From Gonapodya prolifera JEL478 (Eukaryota > Monoblepharomycota > Monoblepharidomycetes > Monoblepharidales > Gonapodyaceae): 64,000 nucleotides of DNA. The notes below the pieces were generated by a model, which saw nothing but the letters and a program-made list of their open reading frames with translations, was not told where the DNA came from and did not search any database. Position numbers and translations under genes: made by a program. Below, piece after piece: positions 51,326 through 62,882 of this stretch. Numbering within the stretch: the first letter of the stretch is position 1; each line of letters starts with the position of its first letter. Where the stretch lies: assembly GCA_001574975.1 (NCBI GenBank), contig KQ965740.1, positions 145,969 through 209,968 of the forward strand, given 5' to 3'.

Positions 51326-54300
51326 ATGTTCTCATTTTCAGTACAACCGGAATTTCGGCCAACTGGGGCTCCTGACGTCCACGCCCCTTCAGGAGGAATA
51401 TACAACGCTTCGGCACACAATCCAAAATCGGTTCGGATTACTGCGTCGCGATATACGGACTTCACAGGTATTTCCTGCAAGTTGTGTTGCACCTTTGCAG
51501 CAGCTCACACTTTAAGATAGGTTATCGTATTTACGAGAAAATAGACGAAACACCCAATGCGAGTGTGTTCAAGGCCCTCCGAGTAGCGGACAACAAACCC
51601 GTCATTCTGAAAGCGCTGGATAAAGACTTCCCCACCATCGAAGACCTTCAACGGTACCGGGCAGAGTTCCACCTTCTCCGCCTAGCCTCTCACATACCTG
51701 GAGTCATCACGGCGATAGCTCTGGAAACCTTCAAAAATGACCTTACCGCGATGGTCCTAGAGGACATTGGCGGTCCCTCCATTTGGCAATGGATGGTTGG
51801 ACACGGGCTGGAAACTGGATCTGTGGGGAACCCCCACGACGATTTAGATGATTCCAGAAGTCACTTGGATGGAGATGTGCCACTGTCAAAGCTCCCGGTG
51901 GAAGAAGTACTCCGTATATCTTTAGTCTTGGGGCGGACACTCGCAGACCTTCACGAAATTCCCATAATTCATAAAGATATCACCCCTCAAGTAAGCTGAA
52001 CTTGGGTTTAGGATGTTGTGGGTGATGTTTTAATCGTTCCCTCTATCTTGCATTCGCAGAACATAATATGGAACCCTCAAACCGGCGAAGTTCGTTTGAT
52101 AGACTTCGCGCTCGCTTTTCATGGTCGAATGGAAAGGCCGTATGAGATGCAAGGCACGATGGCTTGGATTCCTCCCGAGCAAACAGCTAGGATCAATCGA
52201 AGCGTGGACCGCCGAAGGTGAGTATGGTTTTTGACTCAGTTTTCTCTCGATATGGTGACAAACCCATTCAATAGTGACTTGTTCGGTCTCGGAGGGAGCA
52301 TGTATACGATGCTCTGTGGCCGCACCCCCTACGGCACTTCTGACCCTCTGGAACTACTCCATTGTGTCATGGCGCTGGACCCACCTCCCATAACAGATGA
52401 AAAGGTCCCCCCAATGCTGGGTAAAATCGTGATGAAGCTACTGAAGAAGGCACCGGAAGACAGGGTGAGCACCATTTTGATGGTTTACCTCACCGATCCA
52501 AATAACATTCCTCACCGCAACAGTATCAATCTGCCGAGGGCCTTGTGGCGGACTTGGAATACTGCCTAGAGTGCTACCTAAGAGATGGGACAATCCCCGA
52601 ATTTGAATTGGGCGAGTACGATTTGCGAGCTCTTGAGATTCCTTCCAAGCTCTATGGCCGAGAACACGAGATTCAGGAAATTCATCGCTCTTTCGAGGAT
52701 GTGGCTTCCCGAAACCAACCGGAAATTTTGATGGTTAGTGGCTACTCCGGCATTGGCAAAACAACTATTGTGTGGGAGGCCATTGGAAACGGTTTACTCC
52801 AACGCCGAGGCAACTTCATAAAGGGGAAGTTTGAACAGATGAGGACGCAGCCGTATCATGCGATCCTTAGAGGCTTTGGAGAGTTTTTGAAGGGGCTGTT
52901 GAGGGAGGAACAAAGTGTCGTGGCAGCGTGGAAGCAGCGTTTCGAGCGTGTTCAGACGAGGCTATCTACCGTGGGTGGCACTGATATTCGAAGGGAGGCA
53001 CATTAGCTAATCATGAAATCGTGCCCAAGATCATTGTTGACTTGATTCCGGAGCTTGCTTACTTCGTTGACGCAACTAAGATGGAGAATCTCCCAGCAGC
53101 ACAAGCTCTAGAAAGGTTCTCGATTGCTTTTTTCGAGTTTATTATGGTGTTTCTTGAAGAAGACAGACCGCTCGTATTATTCTTGGACGATATGCAATGG
53201 TGAGTTCATCATATCATTCTTGCGAATCGTGAATCGGGCTTTATACTACCTTTGTGTATAGGGCGGACCTAGCTTCGCTGAAACTAATCGAGATTGTGAT
53301 GGACAACATAAGCTCCAATCATGTTCTGTATAATTATTCCTCACACCCTTTCCTGTTCATCGGCTCGTACCGCTCGAACGAGGTTGGACCTGGACATCCA
53401 CTGATGAACTTCCTTGATCGTAATCGTGATTTGGGAGAGATCCAGATGGAAACAATCAATCTTCAACCCTTGACTCACCAGGATGTTGCTCTCATGATAG
53501 CCGATACAGTGCACAAGCCAGACAACGATCGTGGCCTCCAAGAGCTTGCAAGCACCGTATTTGAGAAGGCCGGAGGCAATCCGTAAGTCCCATTTTGAAC
53601 CCCAAACTTTGTGAGAGGTGACATTGACATTGTTCCCCTTAGGTTTTACATTAAGCAATTGCTCACCAAAATGTATGATGAGCGAATGTTTACACAAGTA
53701 TGCGATCGCATCTCGCGGAGGTTCGCTTGGTCATGGGATATGACGAGAATTCGGACATTGGGGATAATGGAGAATGTTGCCGACATTCTAGTGAAGACAA
53801 TTCACGATCTTCCCGAACAATCGCGAGTCTGTCTGCAATGGGCTGGTTGCTTTGGTACAACATTCACGCTGGAGGACCTATGTGCGATGCTCGAGCGAAG
53901 CGCCAAAGTTGTAGCACGAGATCTACAGACGCCGATCGATCGAGGTTTGATTGCTCCGCGAACATTTTTCAGCTCTCGAATCACGGATGACATGAACGAC
54001 GAGACGGTATCCAGGTTGATTAAGTCGGATCGTCCCGGTTATGTTTTCCTCCACGACAAAATTCGACAAGCAGCATACTCAATGAACACTCAGGAAGAGT
54101 TGGCGAGAATTCATTTGTCAATTGGTCGTGTGTTGAAGGCACGGCTCGTGCAGCGAGATGACCCTGGTGCCGGAACGGGAGGTCACCAAAAGTTGATCTT
54201 CCAAGTGTTGGACAATTATGCAAAGGGTTTCGATCTAATCAAGGATGAGAGCGAACTCGGGGAGCTTTCACAACTTAGCTATGAGGCAGGAAAGCAGGCC

Positions 54301-57300
54301 TGCTCAACTGGCGCGTATAACTTGGGCTACCGCTACTTTGCGAGAGCGTTGGAAATCAAGATGAACCTACGAGGGAACAGACCTTTGAAGTCTCAAATCG
54401 ACCCAGATTATCGCTACATCTTTAACCTTCACTATGCTGCTGCAGAAGCCGCATACCTTTCTCTGCAGTACGAGGAGACACAACGTCTAGTTCAGCTCAT
54501 GGATAGCTATGTCGAGAACCCTTTGGACAAAGCGAGAGTACAGACCCTTCAAGTTCGCCAAGCAATGGCGAGGGACAAGCCTCAAGAGACGATAATGCGT
54601 AGCTTGCTCGTTCTTGATAATCTCGGTGTTCACATCCCCCGCGATCCAAGCACGTGGACCATCCGACAACTTCAAAACAAAGTCAAGGCATTTTTGAAGG
54701 GGAAAACAGATGATGATCTTGTCAATCGAATGGTGAAGATCTAGACCATGGTGGAGTTATTTATGTCGTCACTGATTTGGGTCCTCATTTCAGGAAACGA
54801 CAACTGAGATCGACAATTTCATCATCTCCATTTTGAAAGACCTTCTCACGTACACGCTGAACTACGAGCCGAGGCTTTATGCTGCAATTGCTTTGAACTA
54901 CGCGCTCATTACAATGCGAACAGGTTCGGGTGCCTATGGATATGTGATATACGCAACAATTTTGAGCTCGCTCTTCAACGACTATGACGGTGAGGGTCTA
55001 ACCATATGTTTGGTGAGCACAAAGTAGCTAAATTTTGTGTTTTCAGGTGCCTACCGGTTTTGCAAAATTGCAATCAAACGTATTCATACAAGCGACACTA
55101 AGCCGCGGACTTATGTTTACGCGCTGTCGTTTGGATTGGATTACAAAGAGAGCGTGCGGGAGGGTCTTCCACTTGCAATTACGGCACATGGTTAGTAAAC
55201 TGTAACGGCGTCCTCCGACTCATACATCAACTAACATCCTTAACTAGACCTCGCGAACGAACACGGTGATAGTGAAGAAATGGCGTTAACCGCCCTGAAG
55301 CTTGGCTTCATTGCTTGGTGGGGAGGCATTTCTGTCCGTACATTCAGAGAAGAGCTCGCTGGCAGGATCATACAAACTTTCCGTATTATCAATCGCCCGA
55401 TGCAACAGCGATGGATTGCGCCATATCTTCAGGGTATGGACTGCTTAGCCAATGACGTTGGCGATCCAAGCAGACTTTCTGGTGAATGGATGGATTTCGA
55501 TGAGGAGTTGGAGAAACCAGCGTCAGAGCGATTCGAAGGTGATGCAACGGCATTACTGATTTCAGCTGGTATCGAAACTGTCCTTTGTTTCTTGTGGAGA
55601 GACTATGATCGGGCGTGGCGGGACATTGTGCTCATAAAGGATGCACGAAAGCGAACACAATCATACAGGCTTTCGGATCACGTTCCCATCCTGTGGTATG
55701 AGCTTCTTGTCAGAATACGACTTCTTGGGGTAGCGAGATCACATAAACTACGGGATCAGAAGTCTCTCGATGTGGAACCTGATGTAGTAATGTCAAGTTC
55801 CGAACTTTCAACGTCGGATCTCGCCTTATCTGAGACTGGTACGTCGCTAACTGACGACGGAGTCATGCCGCGTGAATGGAGCAAAATCATGGAGGTGCGA
55901 CAGCTGTATCGAATAAAAAAGGAACTAAAGGCGCTGAAAAGCTTCGCCGATATGGCTGAGATGAATCACAAGCACCGGTACCTGCTGGCTTGTGCTGAAC
56001 TTGCAGCATATCAGCACGACATATCAGCACTCCAACTTTATGAAGACGCCGCAAAGCAAGCTCAGGACCGGTCGTTTTATTGGGAGTACGCTATGATCCG
56101 AGAACTTCAGATGGAGTTTCTCCTGAGCAAGGGAAACGAAATCAGTGCCAAACAGCTGTTTCGCGAGGCTGTTTATTACTATCAGAAGGATGGAGTCTTG
56201 GCGAAGAAGAAGCACCTTGAAAACTTACATCCGAATTTAGTGCAAACAAAGGTCGACTTGTTTGGTTTGCCACAAGACCGTATGAGCACTGCTGATACTG
56301 GACACCACGGTTTCGCAACAGTTGTGGGTGGGGGTGCGGGCGAGTCAATAGACGTGCTATCCCTGTTCAAAGCCACCCAAGCAATCTCCAGACAAGTTAG
56401 TTTCGACAAACTGCTGGAGATGTTAGCTGGGATATATCTTGAGACCTCCGGAGCGCAACGTGCAGTTTTTTGCAATGTGACTCGAGGGCCTCCGAGAATT
56501 GTGGCAGAGGGTTTCATTGATAACACGAGCGAAAGCGAAACTACTAGGAGTTCAACAGTCATTACAGGACTGAATGACGCGGCGACAGGTGCTGTACATA
56601 ATGGAAAGCGTGCTTCTGTTGCATTACGAGGCCGAAGGACCCCATCGACAGAAATGAGCGCTTCGTCTGTGAGCTTGCGACGCCCGTCCCAGGCGGCCGG
56701 TGTTGAGTCATACGGTCCGATGACTTCGACCCCTCCTAGGAGGCCATCCACCCACAGATTGCCTGTTGTATCACCAACTGAGGAGACCGCTCTTGGAGCC
56801 TCGGGAGCGTGGACGGCGACAGGACCTCCATCTCAAATGCAAACCCAAAGTCTACCGCTTGGGTACCTGCCGTCGCCGTTGACACCTGTCAAAGAGCATG
56901 TCCCTAGCAATGGCTGGATACCAACGACGACCACTCAACCCAATGGAGGTGCATACGGGCAAGCTACTCCAAACGGGATCCGTCGCGGGTCAGCTACATT
57001 AGAGGCTGGAGGCAATCGTGGCGTTACTGGCCGTCGGGGCTCGAACTCGAACGAGATGCTGGTATTGAAGAGTTCACGAAGAGGATCAGCTGCCGGGAAC
57101 GAACTTTTGACCAGAGAACCCAATGGCGAATACACAACCATATCACCATCCGTCGCAGACACCAACCAGGCTCGTCGTGGGTCCATGGATGACAGAGCAA
57201 GTCGACGAGGCTCTGGTGATGCAGATATGAATCATAGTGGGGCCTTGAGCGTTAGGAGGCGGGAGTCTGGCAGCGATGGTGACCAAAGTGATGAACGCTT

Positions 57301-58770
57301 GACGCCGCCGAACGTGAAGTTTGCACTTATGCGCCGGAATGCAGATTCTGATATGTTGCCCATGTCAGTCCTGAACTACTGTCTTCGCACCAAAGAGACT
57401 GTGGTGCTCGATAATGCGATGACGGATGCAAGGTAAGTCATTCGGCAATGGCGAACTTTTTAGCCGAAGTTTTTTTCATTTGGCGTCATCAAATGCAGGT
57501 TTGGAAGTGACGTGTACGTAAGGAAAAATAAGGTCCTATCCATTCTTTGTGCTCCTGTTCTCTCACAGTCGCAAGTGACTGGGGCGGTGTACTTGGAGCA
57601 CCGCAATTTATCGGGAGTCTTCACTCCTGAGCGACTTTATGTTCTCAACATCATGTTTGGTCAGGCAGCAGTCTCCTTGGAAAATGCGCGATTGTACTCA
57701 TCGATCAACAAGTTTGTCCCGGACGATATGATCGCACAGCTGAATCACGAGAGTGTCTTGACTGTTCAGCTTGGGGACTGTATCGAAAAGGACATGACAG
57801 TGATGTTCTCTGAGTGAGAGATTCGTCGATGTTTTGTGGTGTTGTGGCACTCAACAACCAAGTTCTGCTTTTCCAGCATCCGCGATTTTACCAATCTCAG
57901 CGAAAGTATGAACGCCAGAAAAACGTTGAGCTTCCTGAATGCATACCTGAGCAAGATGCAGCCCCTGATAGAGCAAAACAAAGGAATTGTCGACAAGTAT
58001 TTTGGGGATGGCATTTTAGCACTCTGGAACGATCCCGATGGTGCATTAGATAGTGCGATTTTTATGCAACGTGAACTGCAGCGTTTCAACGCCAGCAATC
58101 TCAGCGAAAAGAACTATCATCAGCGGGAGACCAGAGTCGGCATCGGATTCAATAGGTGAGTCCTGTTAACCCGCTACTCGACTCCAGCGTTCAAGGACTG
58201 AAGATATGTTACGATTGCGATAGTGGTCGACTTATGCTTGGCGCTATCGGTGCTCGCAATCGGATTGACGTGAGCGTCATAGGTGACACTGTAAATCTGG
58301 GCTCTCGAGTGGAGGGCCTCACGAAGTTCTACCACGTCGATTGCCTTGTTTCCGAACATACTTACGTACGACTCAAAAATCCAAATCGCTTCAACTTTCG
58401 AATGATTGATCTCGTTCGAGCAAAGGGCAAAATGGAAGCCATCAAGATTTATGAGCTGATCGATGGCGAATATGACGAGAAGCTTCGCGCGCGGAAGGTT
58501 TCTATTCGAAACATTTTCTCTGAAGCTGTGAACTTGTATCAGCGCAAGAACTTTATGAGTGCGCTGCAGAAGTTCGATGAGTGTTGGAAGTTGTGCCCTG
58601 AAGATTACTGTACCAGGATGTATCGGGATCGATGCAAAAAGATGTTGCAGATGATTGCGGATGGAGTTAACATCAACAATTGGGAGCCTGTTGAAATTAT
58701 GTTTGATGTGAGTTCGAGTGTGTTGCTGTTTGTTGGGTGTCATCTCACACATTATTTTTTTCAGAAATGA
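51326..58770 (+). CDS. Kinase-AAA-GAF-class III nucleotide cyclase fusion
   Basis: 2207 residues, 15 exons, total 6624 nt: 51326-51467, 51521-51990, 52060-52217, 52275-52464, 52524-52974, 53007-53199, 53262-53582, 53643-54732, 54794-54989, 55047-55190, 55248-57432, 57499-57813, 57877-58155, 58224-58707 and 58765-58770. Domains: protein-kinase fold (~48-330) with Lys in VILKAL, HKDI for HRD and DFA for DFG, and no glycine loop; AAA/STAND ATPase (~360-640) with Walker A SGYSGIGKTT and Walker B LFLDDMQWAD; long helical TPR-like region (~650-1450); GAF (~1484-1913) interrupted by ~270 Ser/Gly/Arg-rich residues; class III cyclase (~1940-2110). Cyclase residues: metal Asp in MFSDIRDFT, second Asp in DKYFGDGI, transition-state Asn/Arg in VNLGSRVE, base-selecting Lys (DKYFGD) and Ser (DVSVIGD). 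ATP is the likelier substrate, but Ser leaves it open. The architecture parallels S. pombe Mak2/Mak3, with a cyclase where they carry a histidine kinase. Confidence 0.9.
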
Positions 58771-58934
58771 GCGCTCATATGCCTTTTTGACGACAATACC
58801 CCTGCATTCCAGTGTAACTAGTTTTGAGAAAAATGTACATAGGTATCTAAGTTTTGAAACGGTCAAATGATGCACTACGAATGGACTAAGGGGTAATATG
58901 GGGAGTGCGGAAAGTACCGACTTGTAGGGCTCGA

Positions 58935-60052
58935 TCAAGCAAACTGAAACTCGGATGCTTCTGGGTCTGACAATACATCTCGGTGGGATAATCTAATCAT
59001 GACTTAAAGAACATCGACTGACCTTGCAAAAAGACTTCTCCGTTCTCTATCAGGACAGAAAGCCCAAGAGACCATAAGTGTTGAATGCCCACGACGCCAC
59101 CCATGTAGGATTCATGTTGGGCAATCACTTCCGGAAGCGCATATGTCACCGGAACAGTAATATGGCGGGTGAAGAGGTGCAGCACGACAGCTTCGTATCT
59201 GGATTGTTTGGTGATGATTTTGGCTCCTGCTGCTGTGAGAATTTACTGTCAATGACTTTGCTTACGTTCGAACAATACCGAACCGCGTGTCCTCTTCCCC
59301 AACTTCTTTCAGTCCCAGGTCTTTGATGTTCTGCGCGGGCACAAATATTCCAGGAGACTGCTTTGCCATATCTGCTTCTATGAAAGGCTCAATTCTCGTG
59401 AACGACGTCGCTGCGATGAGAGGTTGAGGGGCGTCTCCCGTAACAGGACTCAAATAGACGGGGTGAGTGAAGGAGCGACGGGGTGGTACCTTCGAGAGGC
59501 CCAACGAAGATGAAGTACTGAAGGACTGAAGAAAATGAGTTCAGAAGGTAGACAATACGCGAAGAAAAATAAGGACCCACTTGCGAGGATTTGGGAGTGG
59601 AGCGAGAGTAATATCTCGTTTTCACCACCTCTTCGTACCCATCTCTATAAGCTGGTGGAGGAAGGTCCAGAAGGTAAGGGGTTGTCTCTACGCACGCCTG
59701 GTGAGCTTCTATTCCGTTACCAAACCATAAACAGATTCACTTACCCTCGTTCTGTTGAAATTATTTATCCCAGACAGTAGAACGGGTGGAAGGGTCAATT
59801 TGGGCAATCCAAACATTGTCTAAACTTCCACAGACCGTATCCAAAGCGGGGAAAAGCTGCGACGCTGAGAAGGTCGGCGAATCGAGTAGATCGGGTTGGA
59901 CGTTGGGATTGAAAGCGTGGGAGGACTTTTGTTGATGGTGCGATGGTAAGGAAATCGAACTGACCCGTTCCATCATCAGGGACCGCCGCGCTTACCGGGA
60001 CCCTTGATGCAGACAGAAGACCACGGCCTGGTTCTTGTGTCTTTGTAAGCAT
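58935..60052 (-). CDS. Unrecognised protein
   Basis: Minus-strand gene starting at an ATG (60050-60052; MLTKTQEPGRGLLSASRVP) and ending at 58935. Firm 3' exons are about 59279-59520, 59023-59232 and 58935-58966. They read APQPLIAATSFTRIEPFIEA, then GIFVPAQNIKDLGLKEVGEE, HITVPVTYALPEVIAQHESY, MGGVVGIQHLWSLGLSVLIE and a short DPEASEFQFA end. An internal exon near 59795-59930 reads SASQLFPALDTVCGSLDNVW. No motif or transmembrane segment that I recognise. It converges with the cyclase gene, 164 bp between stops. Confidence 0.6.
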
Positions 60053-60295
60053 TGCAATCCCGGGGTCCTGATTTAAAGGTGGGTTTACAGGTGGGGTTCT
60101 CCGTTGTGACGCAGAGTGAATCTTACTTAGTTTGTAAATAATAGAGCACCAGAGTACCGACCTCTTTCAGCAGCCCCCAAGAATTGCAACTCATCTTTTG
60201 CTCCATGGATTCAGATACCATTGTAGAATATTTATATCAAGACCCCAATTGCTCCAAGAATATGCATCACATCTCCGACATCGCTGACACCTTTA

Positions 60296-62415
60296 TCACT
60301 CCTTTCTCCTGATGATCGGTCCCGCCGGCACTGCGTCGCCAATCATAAAACTTCCCCCCGACGCCCTCGTGTTCCCTAAAATGGACATCCTCCGCGTTGA
60401 AGACATGGGCGGGATGTAGTTTGAGGAAGCCTTGCCCTTTGGCAGAGTACCAGCGCTGGTGTTGGGTTGTGATTCCCGCTCAGCCACGGAGTCGGACGAG
60501 TGGGCGTCTCGGGAGGGAGCGTCATGACTGGCCGATTTGGAGTTCGACCGCTCTCCGTCCGTGCGCCGCCGCGGTCGCGGGGGTTCTTCGGGGAGGAGGT
60601 GGAGGTCGTTGGTGTCAACCGGAACACTCTGCACACGAGGTTTTCGAGCAGCAGACTCCTGCGATCCAACAGAAAACTCAGAAGTCGTGTGCGCTCGATC
60701 GCTTCCCAAACTGACAACCGTGTTCTGAGCCAGGGTTACCGGCGATGCACGTCCGCCGCCCACATCGTCTTCTGGAACAGAAGCGATGAACGATGGTGCT
60801 GCCGAACCTCCGCGGGACACTGACAGGCGCACAGGTATGACGACAGTAGAGGAGGGGAGCGGAGCAGCGAGAGATTTGCGTCGTTCTGAGACCATGATGA
60901 TGGGGAAGGTGGGGTTGCTGTCTCTTGCAGTCGAGATCACGTCGTGCGCCTCCCTCTCCAAAGAGAATCCAAAGAGTGCGACGGACTTCATCTTGGAGTT
61001 AAGGTTGCATCCATGGAACTTGATCAAAAGTTCCATGTGTTCACGAGTAACTTGCAACGGGGGTGGGGCGGACACTGATTGGCGCAGACTTCGGTTCAGA
61101 GTTGTATCAGGGGATGCTGCGCGGGCATCAGTGATAGACTTGGTGTCCATGGAAAGAGAGAGATTAAAATCGACGAGAGATTCGTTTGTGGCCATGGCTC
61201 GGGCCAGCGGGGTGATGAGATGCGTCCCGACGTCGTCAGGGGACTTGAATCCACCGGGGACGCTCCACTGTAGTGTACAAGACGTTACGGTGGAAGAGAG
61301 GCAGATCATCCGAAGCACGTCGAGCAAGGACCGGGTGCACAGTGGTATGCTTGGTTGGATGGAAGGCGAAGTGAAATGGATGACCTCCTTCTGTTCCCTT
61401 TCGTATCCTACTGGGGGGCCACTGGACACTTCGAGCACCCTACTCGAGACATGGTCCGCAATAGTTTCAATGATTCGTTCCAGTTTTGTCAGGCGTCTTT
61501 CAATGTGATCTGGTGTGACGGTTGGGGTTTGTTCCACTGTCACATCCGGGACGTCGCTCTCCGACGCTGAGCTCGAAGGCGCGTTCTCTGTCACCACACG
61601 TTCGAGCTGGACGATTCGCTGGGAAAGAGCCTCGAGCTCTGCTTCGGTGACCATTGAACTGGCGTAGGACATTTGCGTTGGACGGGCTGCCGGTGCAAGG
61701 TGGGCACGCCCCGCCGATTCCGTAGACTTCTCGAGCTGCTCCACGCGATTAGTGAGGAGATCCAAGTGCAGAAGGAGTCTCTGCGAAGTCGCGTTGAATT
61801 TCTTGACAGCAGACGTGACGGCACTCCGGGAAATCTCGAACGGGCACTGGTGCACAGCTCCCCGAGGCGCGTCAGTTGGTATGTCTTGTCGTAGCACTCG
61901 AAAAGAACACCCGAAGTCGGAATTATCGCACGCGACCATCGCGAACATGCATTCATTGTCGAGGTGACCGTCCATCCGGCCGCGCGGGCTGCTGGTCTGG
62001 CATCCCTTGGCCCGGTTTGGGCAGAAAACCACCAGCTCGTCAAGAAGGGTTTGGAAGGCTGCGTGAGGTGGGTAGGATATGCGGGTGTTGCAATCTTCAC
62101 AGGTGGGTTGTGTGGAGGACGTCTTGAAGAAGGCGGCGATACGGTCAGGCCCCGTGTCTGGTGTTTCGTGGCTTGATGAGACCACATCCGACTCACCTCC
62201 CCAAACGCCTTCATGGGAATCTTGCCGCAGCTGCGGCATCTGTATATGGCACTTGAGGGGGGATCCACAAACTCGACAGTATTTGAAGTGGGATCACCAC
62301 TCAAGTCATCCACCGACACTCCATCGTCAGCTTCAAGAAGGCGAGATCGATCCAGTCCCGGGGATGTAAGCGAGGGAACATCGATTTCCTCGGACTTCCA
62401 ATTCGGCTGATCCAT
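60296..62415 (-). CDS. TRAF-type zinc-finger / degenerate RING protein
   Basis: 681 residues in two exons, 62197-62415 and 60296-62122, joined through a 74-nt intron; lengths divisible by three. An acidic N-terminus leads to paired cysteines (YRCRSCGK, then TCEDCN) spanning the intron, resembling the two ends of a RING finger with a shortened centre. A TRAF-type zinc finger follows (FCPNRAKGCQ, DNECMFAMVACDNSDFGCSF, then a His/Cys pair), then coiled coil (LLLHLDLLTNRVEQLEKS, LEALSQRIVQLERVV, RRLTKLERIIETIADHV). The C-terminal half has a beta/alpha-looking stretch and a long disordered Ser/Pro/Arg tail. No MATH/TRAF-C domain is recognisable. Probable ubiquitin-ligase or scaffold role; catalytic competence doubtful given the small RING-like region. 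Confidence 0.75.
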
Positions 62416-62882
62416 CTGAAGCAATTGCCTGCGGCACAGAAGGATGGCAAGTGTCACTCCCACCCCCGGTCGATTTTCGTGGGGAGGAGAGTTTGGAACG
62501 ATGAAATTTTGCAGGGACCACACATGTTCGCCGATCTCCACTCAGGCATGCATCCTTCCCCACGTGACTCAGGCAAGACAGCCGCCACTGCGCCATCGCC
62601 ACCGCTGCATGACGGCGCACGAAAGAGTCAACGGCGCCGTGGGGATCACGTGTGTGTGGGAGAGGACCGGGTGTGGTAGCAACCTACGGTCGGGCTGCGG
62701 CCTGAAAGGTTTGTTTTCTGGTGATTCCCCTTCTTTCTCGACCGCCTGCTGATGATGGGGTCAATGTGGGCGCTGACTGAGAGCGCAAGTCTGGCATCAA
62801 TGCACCTTGCGAAGCAGGTGGAACAGCTGCTCAAAAGCATGATAATCACACCAAATTCCCACCATAAGTGTATATCTAGTCT
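62416..62882. other. Intergenic region
   Basis: 467 bp between the TRAF-type gene start and the Thi6 stop, both genes on the minus strand. Open frames here are overlapping shadows without motifs. It presumably holds the promoter of the TRAF-type gene. Confidence 0.45.

Noticed and set aside
58174-58938. 254-residue open frame on the minus strand
   Set aside because: Mostly antisense to the conserved cyclase exon 58224-58707; no family features.
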